Assembly: GCA_027489375.1 (NCBI GenBank) | Contig: JAIXZW010000004.1 | Coordinates: forward strand, 124,001 to 188,000 | Reading direction: 5' to 3' | DNA from: Paracoccaceae bacterium | GTDB lineage: Bacteria; Pseudomonadota; Alphaproteobacteria; Rhodobacterales; Rhodobacteraceae | DNA: 64,000 bases | Shown here: one piece after another, positions 1 to 8,966 of the stretch | Layout of the letters: each line of letters starts with the position of its first letter | How positions within the stretch are numbered: the first letter of the stretch is position 1 | The notes under the pieces: model-generated | Databases searched by the model: none | Seen by the model: the letters and a program-made list of their open reading frames with translations, nothing else | What the model was told of the DNA's origin: nothing | Program-made: the position numbers and the translations under genes

Positions 1-1
1 C

Positions 2-232
2 GAGCTGAAATCCCTCGTCGACGAAAAGGCCGCCGTGCTGCAAGGCTGGATGGATCAGGGCCGCATCGCAAGGATGCCGCCCGTCCACCTGATCTTCTCG
101 ATCTGGGCGCTCACCCAGCATTACGCCGATTTCGACGCGCAGGTCCGCGCCGTTCTGGGCAGCGGCCACGATCCCTTCTCGGAAGCGGGCGCCTATCTCG
201 ACATGCTCTTCCGCAAGCTGCTGGCCCCCTAG
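2..232 (+). CDS. rutR: RutR-type TetR regulator, C-terminal end only
   Basis: The window opens inside this gene; the N-terminal helix-turn-helix lies to the left. The visible 76 residues are the ligand-binding C-terminal domain. Stretches such as ELKSLVDEKAAVLQGW and HLIFSIWALTQHYADF match my memory of E. coli RutR (DLKALIDEKSALIAGW, HLIFMIWASTQHYADF) closely. RutR represses pyrimidine-catabolism genes and is released by uracil or thymine. That fits the preT/preA genes 2-6 kb away and the RutR-like palindrome in front of preT. The reading frame starts at base 2 and ends with TAG. Identification is strong for the family; the effector is inferred from the family. Confidence 0.85.
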   Translation, partial: ELKSLVDEKAAVLQGWMDQGRIARMPPVHLIFSIWALTQHYADFDAQVRAVLGSGHDPFSEAGAYLDMLFRKLLAP

Positions 233-252
233 GTCCGCCTGCCCTTTCACCT

Positions 253-297
253 TTGTAAAAATACTCTCCGGGGGTCCGGGGGTGGAAAACCCCCGGC
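253..297. repeat. GC-rich intergenic palindromic repeat, copy 1
   Basis: The block reads 'aaaaatactctccggggg' followed by a perfect 8-bp hairpin, CCGGGGGT at 276-283 and ACCCCCGG at 289-296 with a GGAAA loop. It lies between the convergent rutR and flavin-oxidoreductase genes. Related blocks occur at 8008-8097 and 8820-8882. This type of sequence is, from memory, dispersed through Rhodobacteraceae genomes. Here it may also end transcription from both sides. Confidence 0.6.
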
Positions 298-316
298 GCG
301 GGCCGCAATCCCCCCG

Positions 317-1318
317 TCAGGCGGCCTGAAGCGCCGTATGCTCCGCCATGACCTCCGCCGCGATCTCGAACGACCGCAGCCGCGCCGCATGGTCGTGGAT
401 CATCCCCGTCAGCATCACCTCGTCGGGCCGGTATTCCGCCAGCAGCGCCGCCATCTGCGCCCGCACCGTATCGGGACTTCCCACCGCCGCGCAGGACATC
501 GCCTGCCGCACCTCGGCCATCGCCTGCGGCGTCACCTCCGACAGATCCCCCGTCGGTCGCGGCAGCAACCCCGGCCGCCCCGTCCTGAGCCGCGCGAAGG
601 CGAGGATTTGCGACGACCGCAGGAATTCCGCCTCGGCATCCGTCTCGGCCGCACAGACCCCGACCCCCATCATCGCATAGGGTTTCGCCAGCCATTGCGA
701 CGGGCGGAAGGTGGCGCGGTATGTCTCCAAGGCCGCGCCAAGCAAGGCGGGCGCGAAATGCGAGGCAAAGGCGTAGGGCAGCCCCAGATAGGCCGCAAGC
801 TGCGCGCCATAAAGCGACGAGCCGAGGATCCAGACCGGAACCTGCGTGCCCGTGGCCGGCACCGCACGGATGCGCGCCTGCGGGTCGTCGGGGCCAAGAT
901 AGCCCAGCAACTCCAGCACATCCTGCGGGAACTCGTCCCCCGCCTCCATATGCCGCCGAAGCGCCCGCGCGGTGGCCATATCCGTCCCCGGCGCACGGCC
1001 AAGGCCAAGGTCGATCCGACCGGGATAAAGCGTCTCCAGCGTGCCGAACTGCTCGGCCACGACCAAAGGCGCATGGTTCGGCAACATGATCCCGCCCGCC
1101 CCGACACGGATGGTCTTCGTCGCCGCCGCCACATGCCCGATCACCACGGCAGTCGCGGCCGAGGCGATGCCCGGCATGTTGTGATGCTCGGCCAGCCAGT
1201 AGCGGTGATACCCCCAGCCCTCGGCATGGCGGGCAAGGTCGGCGCTGTTGGCCAAGGCCTGCGCAGGCGTCACCCCTTCGGGCACGGGGCAGAGGTCGAG
1301 GATGGAATAATGCTGCAT
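317..1318 (-). CDS. LLM-class (luciferase-like) flavin-dependent oxidoreductase
   Basis: A 333-residue protein of the bacterial luciferase-like superfamily, in the MsnO8/YhbW branch. It begins [15 protein letters not shown] and contains [15 protein letters not shown] and [12 protein letters not shown], both typical of F420/FMN-dependent TIM-barrel monooxygenases. Such enzymes use reduced flavin and oxygen, but the substrate cannot be predicted. A longer reading frame reaches 1375; I chose the Met at 1318 because homologues start there and GGGGGG lies just upstream. Although it sits next to rutR, it does not look like RutA, the pyrimidine-ring-opening member of the same superfamily. It is transcribed convergently with rutR. 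Confidence 0.85.
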   Translation of the reverse strand: MQHYSILDLCPVPEGVTPAQALANSADLARHAEGWGYHRYWLAEHHNMPGIASAATAVVIGHVAAATKTIRVGAGGIMLPNHAPLVVAEQFGTLETLYPGRIDLGLGRAPGTDMATARALRRHMEAGDEFPQDVLELLGYLGPDDPQARIRAVPATGTQVPVWILGSSLYGAQLAAYLGLPYAFASHFAPALLGAALETYRATFRPSQWLAKPYAMMGVGVCAAETDAEAEFLRSSQILAFARLRTGRPGLLPRPTGDLSEVTPQAMAEVRQAMSCAAVGSPDTVRAQMAALLAEYRPDEVMLTGMIHDHAARLRSFEIAAEVMAEHTALQAA

Positions 1319-1454
1319 CCCCCCAACATAGGCCCGCCTCCGCAGCGGCACAAGTTTGTCCGCCCCGTGACCCATGTCACAAGACTTGCTGCCCTACCCC
1401 CGCTCCGTTAGGAATCCTTGACACAACGCCGCAAAGGCGCAGCGAAAGCGCGTG

Positions 1455-2516
1455 ATGACCCGGAATGTCAGCTTCGATTTCTTCCGTGGCGTCATGGCGC
1501 TGATGGTCTGCATCGGACATTTCTTCTATTGGAACGACCGCCAGACCGTCTCGATCGCCTTCATCCTTGCCGTGGATTTTTTCCTCGTCCTCAGCGGCTT
1601 CGTCCTCGCGGCATCGCTTCGGGCGCGCCCTTTGCCGGTCGCGCGCTTCTTTGCGCAGCGCTACCTGCGCCTCGTGCCTGTATACCTCGCCTGCGTCGGA
1701 CTGACCGTCCCCTGCGTGATCTGGTGGCGCGACATTTCCGGGCCATCGACCGGCGATCTCGTCACTGTCATCCTGATGGGCCAGATGTTGCCCTGGCGGG
1801 CAGGTTCGGACTTCGTGGAGGTCGAACCCCTCGGCATCGCCTGGTCAATCTCGGCCGAACTTTGGGCGGGTGTTCTCCTGCTTCCCGCGGCGATGGCCTT
1901 GGCAAGGCGGTTCGCGGCGCTTGCCGCCACGCTGCTCGTCCTGCTCTATCTCGTGACGCTGGCCATGATCGTGGCAGCGTCACGCAGTTTTCTTGACGTC
2001 CATTACGCGTGGATACTTCCCTCGCTCGCCTTCGGTCTTGTCCGCTGCGTCATGGACTACGCACTCGGCATTTTGACCTTCATGCTCGTCTCACGCCTGC
2101 CTCGGCCCGGCCCAAGACTGACCTCGGCGCTGGAACTGGCCTGCATCGGCGCCGTGCTCATTCTCTATGTCCCGCCCGACTATGACCGCCGCCTCGACTT
2201 CATCGCCCCATGGCTCTTCGCCGGTCTAGTCCTCGCACTCGCCCAACGGGACGGTGCGCTCTACCGCCTCACGTCCGGCAGGACAGGCGAGCTCCTCGGC
2301 GACATCTCCTATCCGCTCTACCTCATCCACCCCCTCTGCATCTTCCTCATCGTCGAGGTTTTGGGCCTTCCCGCAGGCAATCTCGCACTCCTCCCCTACC
2401 TCGCGCTCTCCCTTGCCCTCGCCTTCGCCATCAACCGCCTTGTGGAACGCCCCTGCATGGCGTGGTTCAAACGAAAGGGCGGACAGGTCGCCCCTGCCCG
2501 CCCCGCCGTCCCGTAA
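1455..2516 (+). CDS. Acyltransferase 3 family membrane protein
   Basis: A 353-residue multi-pass inner-membrane protein of the OafA/YrhL acyltransferase-3 family, which O-acylates sugars of surface polysaccharides or other glycoconjugates. The N-terminus SFDFFRGVMALMVCIGHFF carries the family pattern R-G-x-A/x-L-x-V-x-x-x-H with the conserved His in the first membrane helix. About nine further hydrophobic segments follow, and the end is short and basic. A GTG precedes the chosen ATG by one codon. The gene ends 9 bp before the convergent preA stop. It has no operon partner, so the acceptor is unknown. Confidence 0.8.
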   Translation: MTRNVSFDFFRGVMALMVCIGHFFYWNDRQTVSIAFILAVDFFLVLSGFVLAASLRARPLPVARFFAQRYLRLVPVYLACVGLTVPCVIWWRDISGPSTGDLVTVILMGQMLPWRAGSDFVEVEPLGIAWSISAELWAGVLLLPAAMALARRFAALAATLLVLLYLVTLAMIVAASRSFLDVHYAWILPSLAFGLVRCVMDYALGILTFMLVSRLPRPGPRLTSALELACIGAVLILYVPPDYDRRLDFIAPWLFAGLVLALAQRDGALYRLTSGRTGELLGDISYPLYLIHPLCIFLIVEVLGLPAGNLALLPYLALSLALAFAINRLVERPCMAWFKRKGGQVAPARPAVP

Positions 2517-2525
2517 GGGTCAGCC

Positions 2526-3824
2526 TCACTCCGCCGCTTGCGCCGACGGGTTGTTGGGATGCGTCGTCCAGTCGGCGTAATCGCCCACGGTGCGCCCCGT
2601 GCGCGGGTCGAGCGCGCCCTTCTCCATCTCCACCATCGTGATGCAGTTCTCGACGGGGCAGACGTTGACGCACAGGTTGCAGGCCACGCATTCCTCGTCC
2701 TTCACCGTGAACACCCGCTCCGGCGACATGGCGATGGCCTGATGGCTCGTGTCCTCGCAGGCCGCATAGCAGCGCCCGCACTGGATGCAGGCGTCCTGGT
2801 CGATCTGCGCCTTGGTCACGTAATTCAGGTTCAGATGCTGCCATTCCACGAAATTCGGCACCGCCCGCCCGACCAGTTGGTCAAGCGTCATCGCCTTTTC
2901 GTCAAGGTATTGCGACAGGCCCGAAATCATCTCCTGCACGATCTTGAAACCATAGGTCATGGCCGCCGTGCAGACCTGCACGTTGCCCGCGCCAAGCGCC
3001 ATGAACTCCGCCGCATCGCGCCAGGTGGTCACGCCGCCGATGCCGGAAATCGGCAAGCCCCGCGTTTCACTGTGCCGCGCGATCTCGGCCACCATGTTCA
3101 GCGCGATGGGCTTCACCGCAGGCCCGCAATAGCCGCCGTGGCTCCCCTTGCCGTCGATCATCGGAAAGGGCGAGAAATGGTCGAGGTCCACGTTGGTGAT
3201 CGACTTCACCGTGTTGATCAGGCTGACCGCATCCGCCCCGCCGCGCTTTGCCGCCATCGCGGGCGGCAGGATCGAGGTGACGTTGGGCGTCAGCTTCACG
3301 ATGCAGGGCATCTTCGAGTAATGCTTCACCCATGCCGTGACCATCTCGATATATTCCGGCACCTGCCCCACGGCCGATCCCATGCCCCGCTCGGCCATGC
3401 CATGCGGGCAGCCGAAGTTCAGCTCCACCCCGTCCGCGCCCGTATCTTCGATCCGCATGAGAATGTCTTTCCACGACTCCTCGTCGCAAGGCACCATCAG
3501 CGAAATCACCACCGCACGGTCGGGGTAATCCTTCTTCACCCGCCGGATTTCATCCAAATTCACCTGAAGCGGGCGGTCGGTGATCAGCTCGATGTTGTTC
3601 AACCCCAAGAGCCGCCGGTCCGCCCCCCAGATCGCCCCGTAGCGCGGGCCGGAGACGTTGACGATCGGCGGCCCCTCGGACCCAAGCGTCTTCCACACCA
3701 CCCCGCCCCAGCCCGCGTCAAAGGCGCGGCGGACGTTGTATTCCTTGTCCGTCGGCGGGGCCGAGGCCAGCCAGAACGGGTTGGGCGACTTGATCCCGAT
3801 GAAATTGGCGGAAAGGTCAGCCAT
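2526..3824 (-). CDS. preA: NAD-dependent dihydropyrimidine dehydrogenase subunit PreA
   Basis: PreA reduces uracil and thymine to 5,6-dihydropyrimidines, using electrons passed from NADH by PreT. Residues 1-330 form a dihydroorotate-dehydrogenase-like FMN TIM barrel (ELNFGCPHGMAERG, ISGIGGVTTWRDA). The C-terminus carries two 4Fe-4S motifs, CIQCGRCYAAC near residue 346 and CVACNLCVNVCP near 379. The position of the mammalian DPD catalytic Cys is Val (GSAVGQ), as I recall for E. coli PreA. An upstream Met at 3836 is in frame, but GGAGG lies 6 nt before the ATG at 3824, so the shorter 432-residue start is preferred. It is the last gene of preT-dedA-preA. Confidence 0.92.
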   Translation of the reverse strand: MADLSANFIGIKSPNPFWLASAPPTDKEYNVRRAFDAGWGGVVWKTLGSEGPPIVNVSGPRYGAIWGADRRLLGLNNIELITDRPLQVNLDEIRRVKKDYPDRAVVISLMVPCDEESWKDILMRIEDTGADGVELNFGCPHGMAERGMGSAVGQVPEYIEMVTAWVKHYSKMPCIVKLTPNVTSILPPAMAAKRGGADAVSLINTVKSITNVDLDHFSPFPMIDGKGSHGGYCGPAVKPIALNMVAEIARHSETRGLPISGIGGVTTWRDAAEFMALGAGNVQVCTAAMTYGFKIVQEMISGLSQYLDEKAMTLDQLVGRAVPNFVEWQHLNLNYVTKAQIDQDACIQCGRCYAACEDTSHQAIAMSPERVFTVKDEECVACNLCVNVCPVENCITMVEMEKGALDPRTGRTVGDYADWTTHPNNPSAQAAE

Positions 3825-3908
3825 GATAACCTCCATGTTGAAGCGCCGCCGCGGTCCGTGCCGCGCGGTCGTGTTTGTGTGTGAAAAGGGGGCAAGGCAG
3901 GGCGCGGG

Positions 3909-4442
3909 TCAGAACCCGAACAGCCCCCAAAGCCAGCCGATGATCTCGCCGCCGATCTCGCCCGATTTCGGCACGAACCATGCCCAGATCAGACAGCCGG
4001 GCAGGTTCACCAGTTGAAACCGCCAGAACGGAATCCGCGTCATTCCGGCAAAGAGAAAGACGATGGCCCGAAGCGGCCCGAAGAAATGCCCGATGAAGAC
4101 CGCAGGCAGCCCCCAGCGCCGGAACGCCTCGGTCGCGCGCTCCACGAGATGCGGCTCGCGGTTCATCGGCCAGCGCTTCAGGATCGCGTCGCCGTAGCGA
4201 TAGCCCAACCACCAGCTCACCGACGAGCCGATCACCGCGCCCAAAGCCGCCCCCGCCCAGATCGGCAGGAACGCCAGCGCCCCCGTCGAAATCAGCGCCC
4301 CGACCCCGACAAGGATCGCGGTCGACGGCACCAGCAGCGACAGAAAGGCCAGCGTCTCGGCCAGGGCAAAGACAAGGGCGACCAGAAACGACCAATCCTG
4401 ATGCCGTTCGAGGAATTGCAAAACCGCGTCGACCGACATCAT
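3909..4442 (-). CDS. DedA-family (SNARE-associated) membrane protein
   Basis: A 177-residue inner-membrane protein of the DedA/VTT family, which includes undecaprenyl-phosphate and phospholipid flippases. Diagnostic features are a first hydrophobic helix, the re-entrant region ALGAVIGSSVSWWLGYRYGD, and the later F-x-x-R-W-G-x-x-x-V-F/I-x-x-x-F-x-G-P-x-R pattern (AFRRWGLPAVFIGHFFGPLR). A frame open to 4556 would overlap preT; paired Met codons at 4442/4439 give the family-typical N-terminus. It lies between preT and preA on the same strand, 70 bp after preT and 84 bp before preA, so it is probably co-transcribed. A role in pyrimidine breakdown is not evident. Confidence 0.85.
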   Translation of the reverse strand: MMSVDAVLQFLERHQDWSFLVALVFALAETLAFLSLLVPSTAILVGVGALISTGALAFLPIWAGAALGAVIGSSVSWWLGYRYGDAILKRWPMNREPHLVERATEAFRRWGLPAVFIGHFFGPLRAIVFLFAGMTRIPFWRFQLVNLPGCLIWAWFVPKSGEIGGEIIGWLWGLFGF

Positions 4443-4512
4443 CCCCCGCACAGGTTGCCCGCCCCCTAGATGGGAACGCGGATAGCCCCTGTGAAGTGCC
4501 GCCGCGCATCGC

Positions 4513-5853
4513 TTATCCTTTCGCGGCCAGCGCGGCGTGGATATCCTCCGCCGCATCGCGCCCTTGGGCCACCGCCGTGACGGTCAGGTCCTCGCCCCCC
4601 GTGGCGCAATCGCCGCCCGCCCAGACGCCCGCCACGCTCGTTCGCCCCGCACCCGTGGTGGCGATCTTGCCGCCCTGCACCATCAACCCCTCGGGCGCAC
4701 CCTTCAGCGTCTGGCCGATGGCCTTGAACACCTGATCCGCCTTCAGCCGGAACGTCTCGGCCTTGATCTTCAACCCGTCGGCGCTGTCCTCGGTATAGGC
4801 GAATTCCACCTCGGCCACCGCACCGTTGCCATGCACCGCAACCGGCGCCGCATTGTGGATGATCCGCACCCCCGCCGCCGCCGCATGCTCCTGTTCATAG
4901 GTCGAGGCGCTCATCTTCTCCTGCCCGCGCCGGTAGACGATGGTGACGTTCTCGGCCCCCAAGAGCTTCGACTGCACCGCCGCATCCACCGCCGTCATCC
5001 CGCCGCCGATCACCACGACATCGCGCCCCACGGGGATTGCCCCCTTGTCACCCGCCTGCCGCAGCCCCGCGATGAAATCGACCGCATCCATCACCCCCGA
5101 CCGCTCCTCGCCCGCCGCCCGCAGCGCATTCACGCCCGCCAGCCCGAAGCCAAGGAAGACCGCGTCATACTCCCGCTGCACATCGGCCAGCGCGAAATCG
5201 CGCCCCATGACCTGCCCGTGCCGCACGGTGATCCCGCCGATGCGCAGCAACCACTCCACCTCGGCCTGCGCGAAATCGTTCACCGCCTTGTAGCTTGCGA
5301 TGCCGTATTCGTTCAGCCCGCCCGCCTTGCCCCGCGCGTCAAGGATGACGACCTCATGCCCCTTCATCGCCAGACGGTGCGCGCAGGCCAGACCCGCCGG
5401 CCCCGCCCCCACCACCGCCACGCGCTTTCCGGTCGCCGCCGCGCGGGCAAAGGGATGCACCCCCTTTTCCATCAGCGTATCGGTCGCATAGCGCTGCAAC
5501 CGCCCGATCTCGACCGGCTTGCCCTCGGCCACCTCGCGCACGCAGACCTCTTCGCAGAGCGTCTCGGTCGGGCAGACCCGCGCACACATGCCGCCAAGGA
5601 TGTTCTGCGTCAGAATCGTCTTTGCCGCCGCCTCGGGCGTTCCCGTGGCGATCTGGCGGATGAACAGCGGAATATCGATTCCCGTCGGACAAGCCGTCAT
5701 GCAGGGCGCATCGTGGCAAAAATAGCAGCGATCCGCCGCCACCCGCGCCTCGTGGCGGTCAAAGGGCGGGACATGGTCGCCGAAATTCTCGGCCAAGGCG
5801 GCATCGGACAGACGGTGCGGCACGATGCCGGGGGTCAGCGGGCTGTTGGACAA
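4513..5853 (-). CDS. preT: NAD-dependent dihydropyrimidine dehydrogenase subunit PreT
   Basis: PreT takes electrons from NADH through FAD and Fe-S clusters and feeds PreA. The N-terminal glutamate-synthase-like Fe-S domain has [17 protein letters not shown] and MCARVCPTETLCEEVC. It is followed by the FAD fold VAVVGAGPAGLACAHRLA, a pyridine-nucleotide fold VVVIGGGMTAVDAA, and the FAD-closing GVWAGGDCATGGEDLTV. An ATG at 5898 is in frame, but AGGGAG lies 7 nt upstream of the TTG at 5853, where homologues begin, so a TTG start (446 residues) is preferred. It is the first gene of the operon, and the promoter region contains a RutR-like palindrome. Confidence 0.9.
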   Translation of the reverse strand: MSNSPLTPGIVPHRLSDAALAENFGDHVPPFDRHEARVAADRCYFCHDAPCMTACPTGIDIPLFIRQIATGTPEAAAKTILTQNILGGMCARVCPTETLCEEVCVREVAEGKPVEIGRLQRYATDTLMEKGVHPFARAAATGKRVAVVGAGPAGLACAHRLAMKGHEVVILDARGKAGGLNEYGIASYKAVNDFAQAEVEWLLRIGGITVRHGQVMGRDFALADVQREYDAVFLGFGLAGVNALRAAGEERSGVMDAVDFIAGLRQAGDKGAIPVGRDVVVIGGGMTAVDAAVQSKLLGAENVTIVYRRGQEKMSASTYEQEHAAAAGVRIIHNAAPVAVHGNGAVAEVEFAYTEDSADGLKIKAETFRLKADQVFKAIGQTLKGAPEGLMVQGGKIATTGAGRTSVAGVWAGGDCATGGEDLTVTAVAQGRDAAEDIHAALAAKG

Positions 5854-5909
5854 GGCATTGCTCCCTGTTGCTTTTCTCGTTGGGAAAAAGGCTGGCACAG
5901 GTCCCGTTT

Positions 5910-5925
5910 TTTATCAAATGGTAAA
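5910..5925. promoter_or_regulatory. RutR-like operator in front of preT
   Basis: The 16-mer TTTATCAAATGGTAAA matches 11 of the 14 defined positions of the E. coli RutR box as I recall it (TTGACCANNTGGTCAA). It extends to an 18-bp imperfect palindrome at 5909-5926 (7 of 9 pairs). It sits about 57 bp upstream of the preT start, in the divergent preT/accB intergenic region, and a RutR-type regulator gene lies at the left edge of the window. Direct binding is inferred. Confidence 0.6.
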
Positions 5926-6115
5926 ATAACCTCGCCGGCGATTTTTCAACCGCAACCCGTCTCAACACGGTTTGAATGCCACAAAAGCGGGCGAACATCG
6001 GCGCTTTTCACCCCGAACGGGGTGGCGTATAAGCGCCGGAACCCCGTGCGGCCCGAGCGGCCCGCGGGTTTGACCTATGGCAGAACCAATGGCGAAAACG
6101 CCAACAGAGGACGGC

Positions 6116-6610
6116 ATGAGCAAACAGAACTCCGACGCGGACGTCGCCTTCATTTCGGCACTGGCCGAACTTCTGAACAAGAACGACCTGACCGAGCTTT
6201 CGGTCAAACGCGAATATGGCGAAGACGACAGCCTCGAAGTGCGCGTGGTGAAACAGGCCAATATCGTCACGACGCAGGTGGCGGCCCCCGCCCCCGTGGC
6301 CTATGCCGCAGCCCCCGCCGCCCATGCCGCCCCCGCGGCCGCGGCCGCAGCCCCCGCCGAAGACCCCGCCCAGCATCCGGGCGCCGTGACCTCGCCGATG
6401 GTCGGCACCGTCTACATGGCCGCCGAACCCGGCGCTTCGCCCTTCGTCACCGTGGGCGCCACCGTGGCCGAAGGCCAGACCGTCCTCATCATCGAAGCGA
6501 TGAAGACCATGAACCACATCCCCGCGCCGAAAGCGGGCACCGTGAAGCGCATCCTCGTGGACGACGGCGCTCCCGTCGAATACGGCGCACCGCTCCTGAT
6601 CATCGAATAA
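6116..6610 (+). CDS. accB: Acetyl-CoA carboxylase biotin carboxyl carrier protein AccB
   Basis: AccB carries biotin between the biotin carboxylase and the carboxyltransferase in the first committed step of fatty-acid synthesis. The N-terminal [20 protein letters not shown] region is typical of alphaproteobacterial AccB. An Ala/Pro-rich linker follows (roughly residues 65-95), then the biotinyl domain, with the biotinylated Lys in EAMKTMNH. Met codons at 6077 and 6089 are in frame. The ATG at 6116, preceded by AGAGGA, gives 164 residues and the N-terminus expected for the family. It is followed after 10 bp by accC, with which it forms an operon. Confidence 0.93.
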   Translation: MSKQNSDADVAFISALAELLNKNDLTELSVKREYGEDDSLEVRVVKQANIVTTQVAAPAPVAYAAAPAAHAAPAAAAAAPAEDPAQHPGAVTSPMVGTVYMAAEPGASPFVTVGATVAEGQTVLIIEAMKTMNHIPAPKAGTVKRILVDDGAPVEYGAPLLIIE

Positions 6611-6620
6611 GGGGCACTCC

Positions 6621-7970
6621 ATGTTCGAAAAGATCCTGATCGCCAACCGCGGCGAGATCGCGCTCCGCGTGATCCGTGCGGCACGGGAAATGGGGATCAA
6701 GTCGGTCGCCGTGCATTCCACCGCCGACGCCGATGCGATGCATGTCCGCATGGCCGACGAATCCGTCTGCATCGGCCCCGCCTCCTCGACCAACTCCTAT
6801 CTCAACAAGGCCGCGATCATTTCCGCCTGCGAGATTACGGGCGCGCAAGCGGTCCATCCGGGCTACGGCTTCCTGTCGGAAAACGCCGCCTTCGCGCAGG
6901 CGCTCGAAGACCACGGCCTCACCTTCATCGGCCCCTCGGCGGAACATATCCGCATCATGGGCGACAAGATCACCGCCAAGGAAACCGCCAAGGCGCTCGG
7001 CATTCCGGTCGTCCCCGGCTCCGACGGCGGCGTGCCTGATTTCGAAACTGCCATCGGCACGGCGGCGGCGATCGGCTTCCCCGTGATCATCAAGGCCACC
7101 GCAGGTGGCGGCGGTCGCGGCATGAAGGTGGCAAGGAACGCCGAAGAACTCGAAGTCGCCTTCCGCACCGCCCGCAGCGAGGCCAAAGCCGCCTTCGGCA
7201 ATGACGAAGTCTATATCGAGAAATACCTCCAGAAGCCCCGCCATATCGAGATCCAGGTCTTCGGCGACGGCAAGGGCAAGGCGGTCCACCTCGGCGAACG
7301 CGACTGCTCGCTCCAGCGCCGCCACCAGAAGGTCTTCGAAGAAGCCCCCGGCCCCGCCATCACCCCCGCCATGCGCGCCAAAATCGGCAAGATTTGCGCC
7401 GAGGCGGTCGCCAAGATCAACTACATCGGCGCAGGCACCATCGAATTCCTCTACGAGGACGGCGAGTTCTATTTCATCGAAATGAACACCCGCCTTCAGG
7501 TGGAACACCCCGTCACCGAAGCCATCTTCGGCGTCGACCTCGTGCGCGAACAGATCCGCGTGGCCGCAGGCCTGCCGATGTCCTTCGAACAGTCCGACCT
7601 CGAGATCAACGGCCACGCCATCGAGGTGCGGATCAACGCCGAGAAACTGCCGAACTTCGCCCCCTGCCCCGGCAAGGTGCGCGTCTTCCACGCCCCCGGC
7701 GGGCTTGGCGTGCGGATGGATTCGGCGCTTTACGGCGGCTATTCGATCCCGCCCTATTACGACAGCCTGATCGGCAAGCTGATCGTGCATGGCCGCGACC
7801 GTCCCGAAGCCCTCGCCCGCCTCAAGCGCGCGCTGGGCGAACTCATCATCGACGGCATCGACACCTCGGTCCCGCTCTTCCACATGCTGCTGGCCGAACC
7901 CGATATCCAGAACGGGGAATACAACATCCACTGGCTGGAAAAATGGCTCGCCGCGCAATTCGCGGAATGA
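6621..7970 (+). CDS. accC: Biotin carboxylase AccC
   Basis: A 449-residue ATP-grasp enzyme that carboxylates biotin on AccB with bicarbonate and ATP. It has the N-terminal [20 protein letters not shown], the glycine-rich ATP lid [13 protein letters not shown], and the catalytic region [16 protein letters not shown] that ends in the active-site Arg loop. Length and domain order are normal for AccC. It is co-transcribed with accB and followed directly by a strong hairpin terminator. Confidence 0.96.
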   Translation: MFEKILIANRGEIALRVIRAAREMGIKSVAVHSTADADAMHVRMADESVCIGPASSTNSYLNKAAIISACEITGAQAVHPGYGFLSENAAFAQALEDHGLTFIGPSAEHIRIMGDKITAKETAKALGIPVVPGSDGGVPDFETAIGTAAAIGFPVIIKATAGGGGRGMKVARNAEELEVAFRTARSEAKAAFGNDEVYIEKYLQKPRHIEIQVFGDGKGKAVHLGERDCSLQRRHQKVFEEAPGPAITPAMRAKIGKICAEAVAKINYIGAGTIEFLYEDGEFYFIEMNTRLQVEHPVTEAIFGVDLVREQIRVAAGLPMSFEQSDLEINGHAIEVRINAEKLPNFAPCPGKVRVFHAPGGLGVRMDSALYGGYSIPPYYDSLIGKLIVHGRDRPEALARLKRALGELIIDGIDTSVPLFHMLLAEPDIQNGEYNIHWLEKWLAAQFAE

Positions 7971-7974
7971 CCTG

Positions 7975-8000
7975 AAAAGGGGGGCTGCGGCCCCCCTTTT
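7975..8000 (+). terminator. Rho-independent terminator of accBC
   Basis: AAAAGGGGGGC at 7975-7985 pairs perfectly with GCCCCCCTTTT at 7990-8000 (11 bp) around a TGCG loop, beginning 4 bp after the accC stop. The stem ends in a T run, as expected for intrinsic termination. Confidence 0.9.
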
Positions 8001-8007
8001 GCTTTCC

Positions 8008-8097
8008 GCCCCCCGCTTCCTCTCGCCCCAAATATCCCGGGGCCAAATATCCCGGGGGGGAGTCCGGCCTAGGCCGGACGGGGGGCTGGCCCCCCCT
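8008..8097. repeat. GC-rich intergenic palindromic repeat, copy 2 (partly duplicated)
   Basis: The block contains two successive copies of 'aaatatcccgggg', a perfect 18-bp palindrome GTCCGGCCTAGGCCGGAC at 8062-8079, and a terminal hairpin GGGGGG-CTGG-CCCCCC at 8080-8095. The start 'ccccgcttcctctcgccc' and the last hairpin recur at 8820-8882. It lies between accC and the convergent DUF1345 gene and overlaps the end of the latter. Confidence 0.65.
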
Positions 8098-8720
8098 TAC
8101 AGCGCGGCCGACAGCATGTTGATCACCAGCGCCAGAACCCCAAGGTTGAAGAAGAACGCCTGCAACCCGTGCAGCGTCGCCAACCGCCGCATCGGGCGGC
8201 TTTCGATCACCACGTCCGACACCTGCGACGTCATGCCGATGACAAAGGCGAAATAGACGAAATCCGCGAACAGCGGCTCCCCCTCGCCCGGAAAGCGCAA
8301 TCCCCCCTGCCGCGCCCGCGCGGGCGGCACGTAATAGAGGTTCGCGTAATGGAAGGCATGCACCAGATTGGCGCAAAGCCACGCCAGAACCAGCGTGCCA
8401 AGGATGATGCCCGCATCCGCCCCGTCGATGGCCGACCGCGCGCGGATCATCAAGGCCAGCGCCAGCAGCACCGACACCAGCACCATCAGCGACACCAGCG
8501 CCAGAAGCACCCGCCCCCCGTCATCCCGCGTCTCGCGCCGCCGGATCGCATCGGGATGGTCAGCGAGCCACAGCGGCAGGCACGACCCCAGAAAGGCCAG
8601 CGCGCCAAGATCGAAGCCCAGAACCACCGCCTCCGACAGCGGCATGACCATCCCCGCCGCCAGCCCCGACAGGGCCGCCACAGCCAGAAACAGCAAGAAC
8701 CGCGGATGTTTCACAACCAT
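8097..8720 (-). CDS. DUF1345 family membrane protein
   Basis: A 207-residue inner-membrane protein with about five hydrophobic helices. It matches the DUF1345 family in length and in the conserved C-terminal stretch PLFADFVYFAFVIGMTSQVSDV. Its function is unknown. The frame stays open to 8894, but the extra N-terminus would be a translation of the GC-rich intergenic repeat, so I start at the Met in MVVKHPRFLLFLAV. It is convergent with accC. Confidence 0.75.
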   Translation of the reverse strand: MVVKHPRFLLFLAVAALSGLAAGMVMPLSEAVVLGFDLGALAFLGSCLPLWLADHPDAIRRRETRDDGGRVLLALVSLMVLVSVLLALALMIRARSAIDGADAGIILGTLVLAWLCANLVHAFHYANLYYVPPARARQGGLRFPGEGEPLFADFVYFAFVIGMTSQVSDVVIESRPMRRLATLHGLQAFFFNLGVLALVINMLSAAL

Positions 8721-8819
8721 TCCGGCCCCCTCGCCAAAACCTGCCCCCATTGGGAACCGAACCGCCCCGACTGTAAAGCCCGCCCGCGCGCCCTTCCCCC
8801 TCCCCCTCCCCCCGTCCGC

Positions 8820-8882
8820 CCCGCCCCCCGCTTCCTCTCGCCCAAAATATCCCGGGGGGCGCGGGGGGCTGGCCCCCCGCTT
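8820..8882. repeat. GC-rich intergenic palindromic repeat, copy 3
   Basis: The block begins 'ccgccccccgcttcctctcgccc', continues 'aaaatatcccgggggg' and ends in a perfect 8-bp hairpin, GCGGGGGG (8861-8868) and CCCCCCGC (8873-8880) with a CTGG loop. It is nearly the same as the outer parts of 8008-8097, so the DUF1345 gene is bracketed by two copies. Confidence 0.65.
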
Positions 8883-8966
8883 CTTGACTGACACCCCCCG
8901 CTAACCTCTGGACCTCGCCCCGCCTTTCCGGCATAGGGAAGGCGATTGTTTTCAAAGAGGCGGATC

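Noticed and set aside
317..1318. RutA-like pyrimidine monooxygenase
   Set aside because: It is in the same flavin superfamily and adjoins rutR, but its motifs fit the YhbW/MsnO8 branch and no other rut genes are present.
2538..3884. 448-codon plus-strand frame opposite preA
   Set aside because: Antisense shadow of preA; no domain, ribosome site or sensible composition.
4537..6639. 700-codon open frame on the plus strand opposite preT
   Set aside because: It lies antisense to a clearly coding gene with conserved domains and is rich in Arg, His and Pro as expected for a shadow frame in high-GC DNA.
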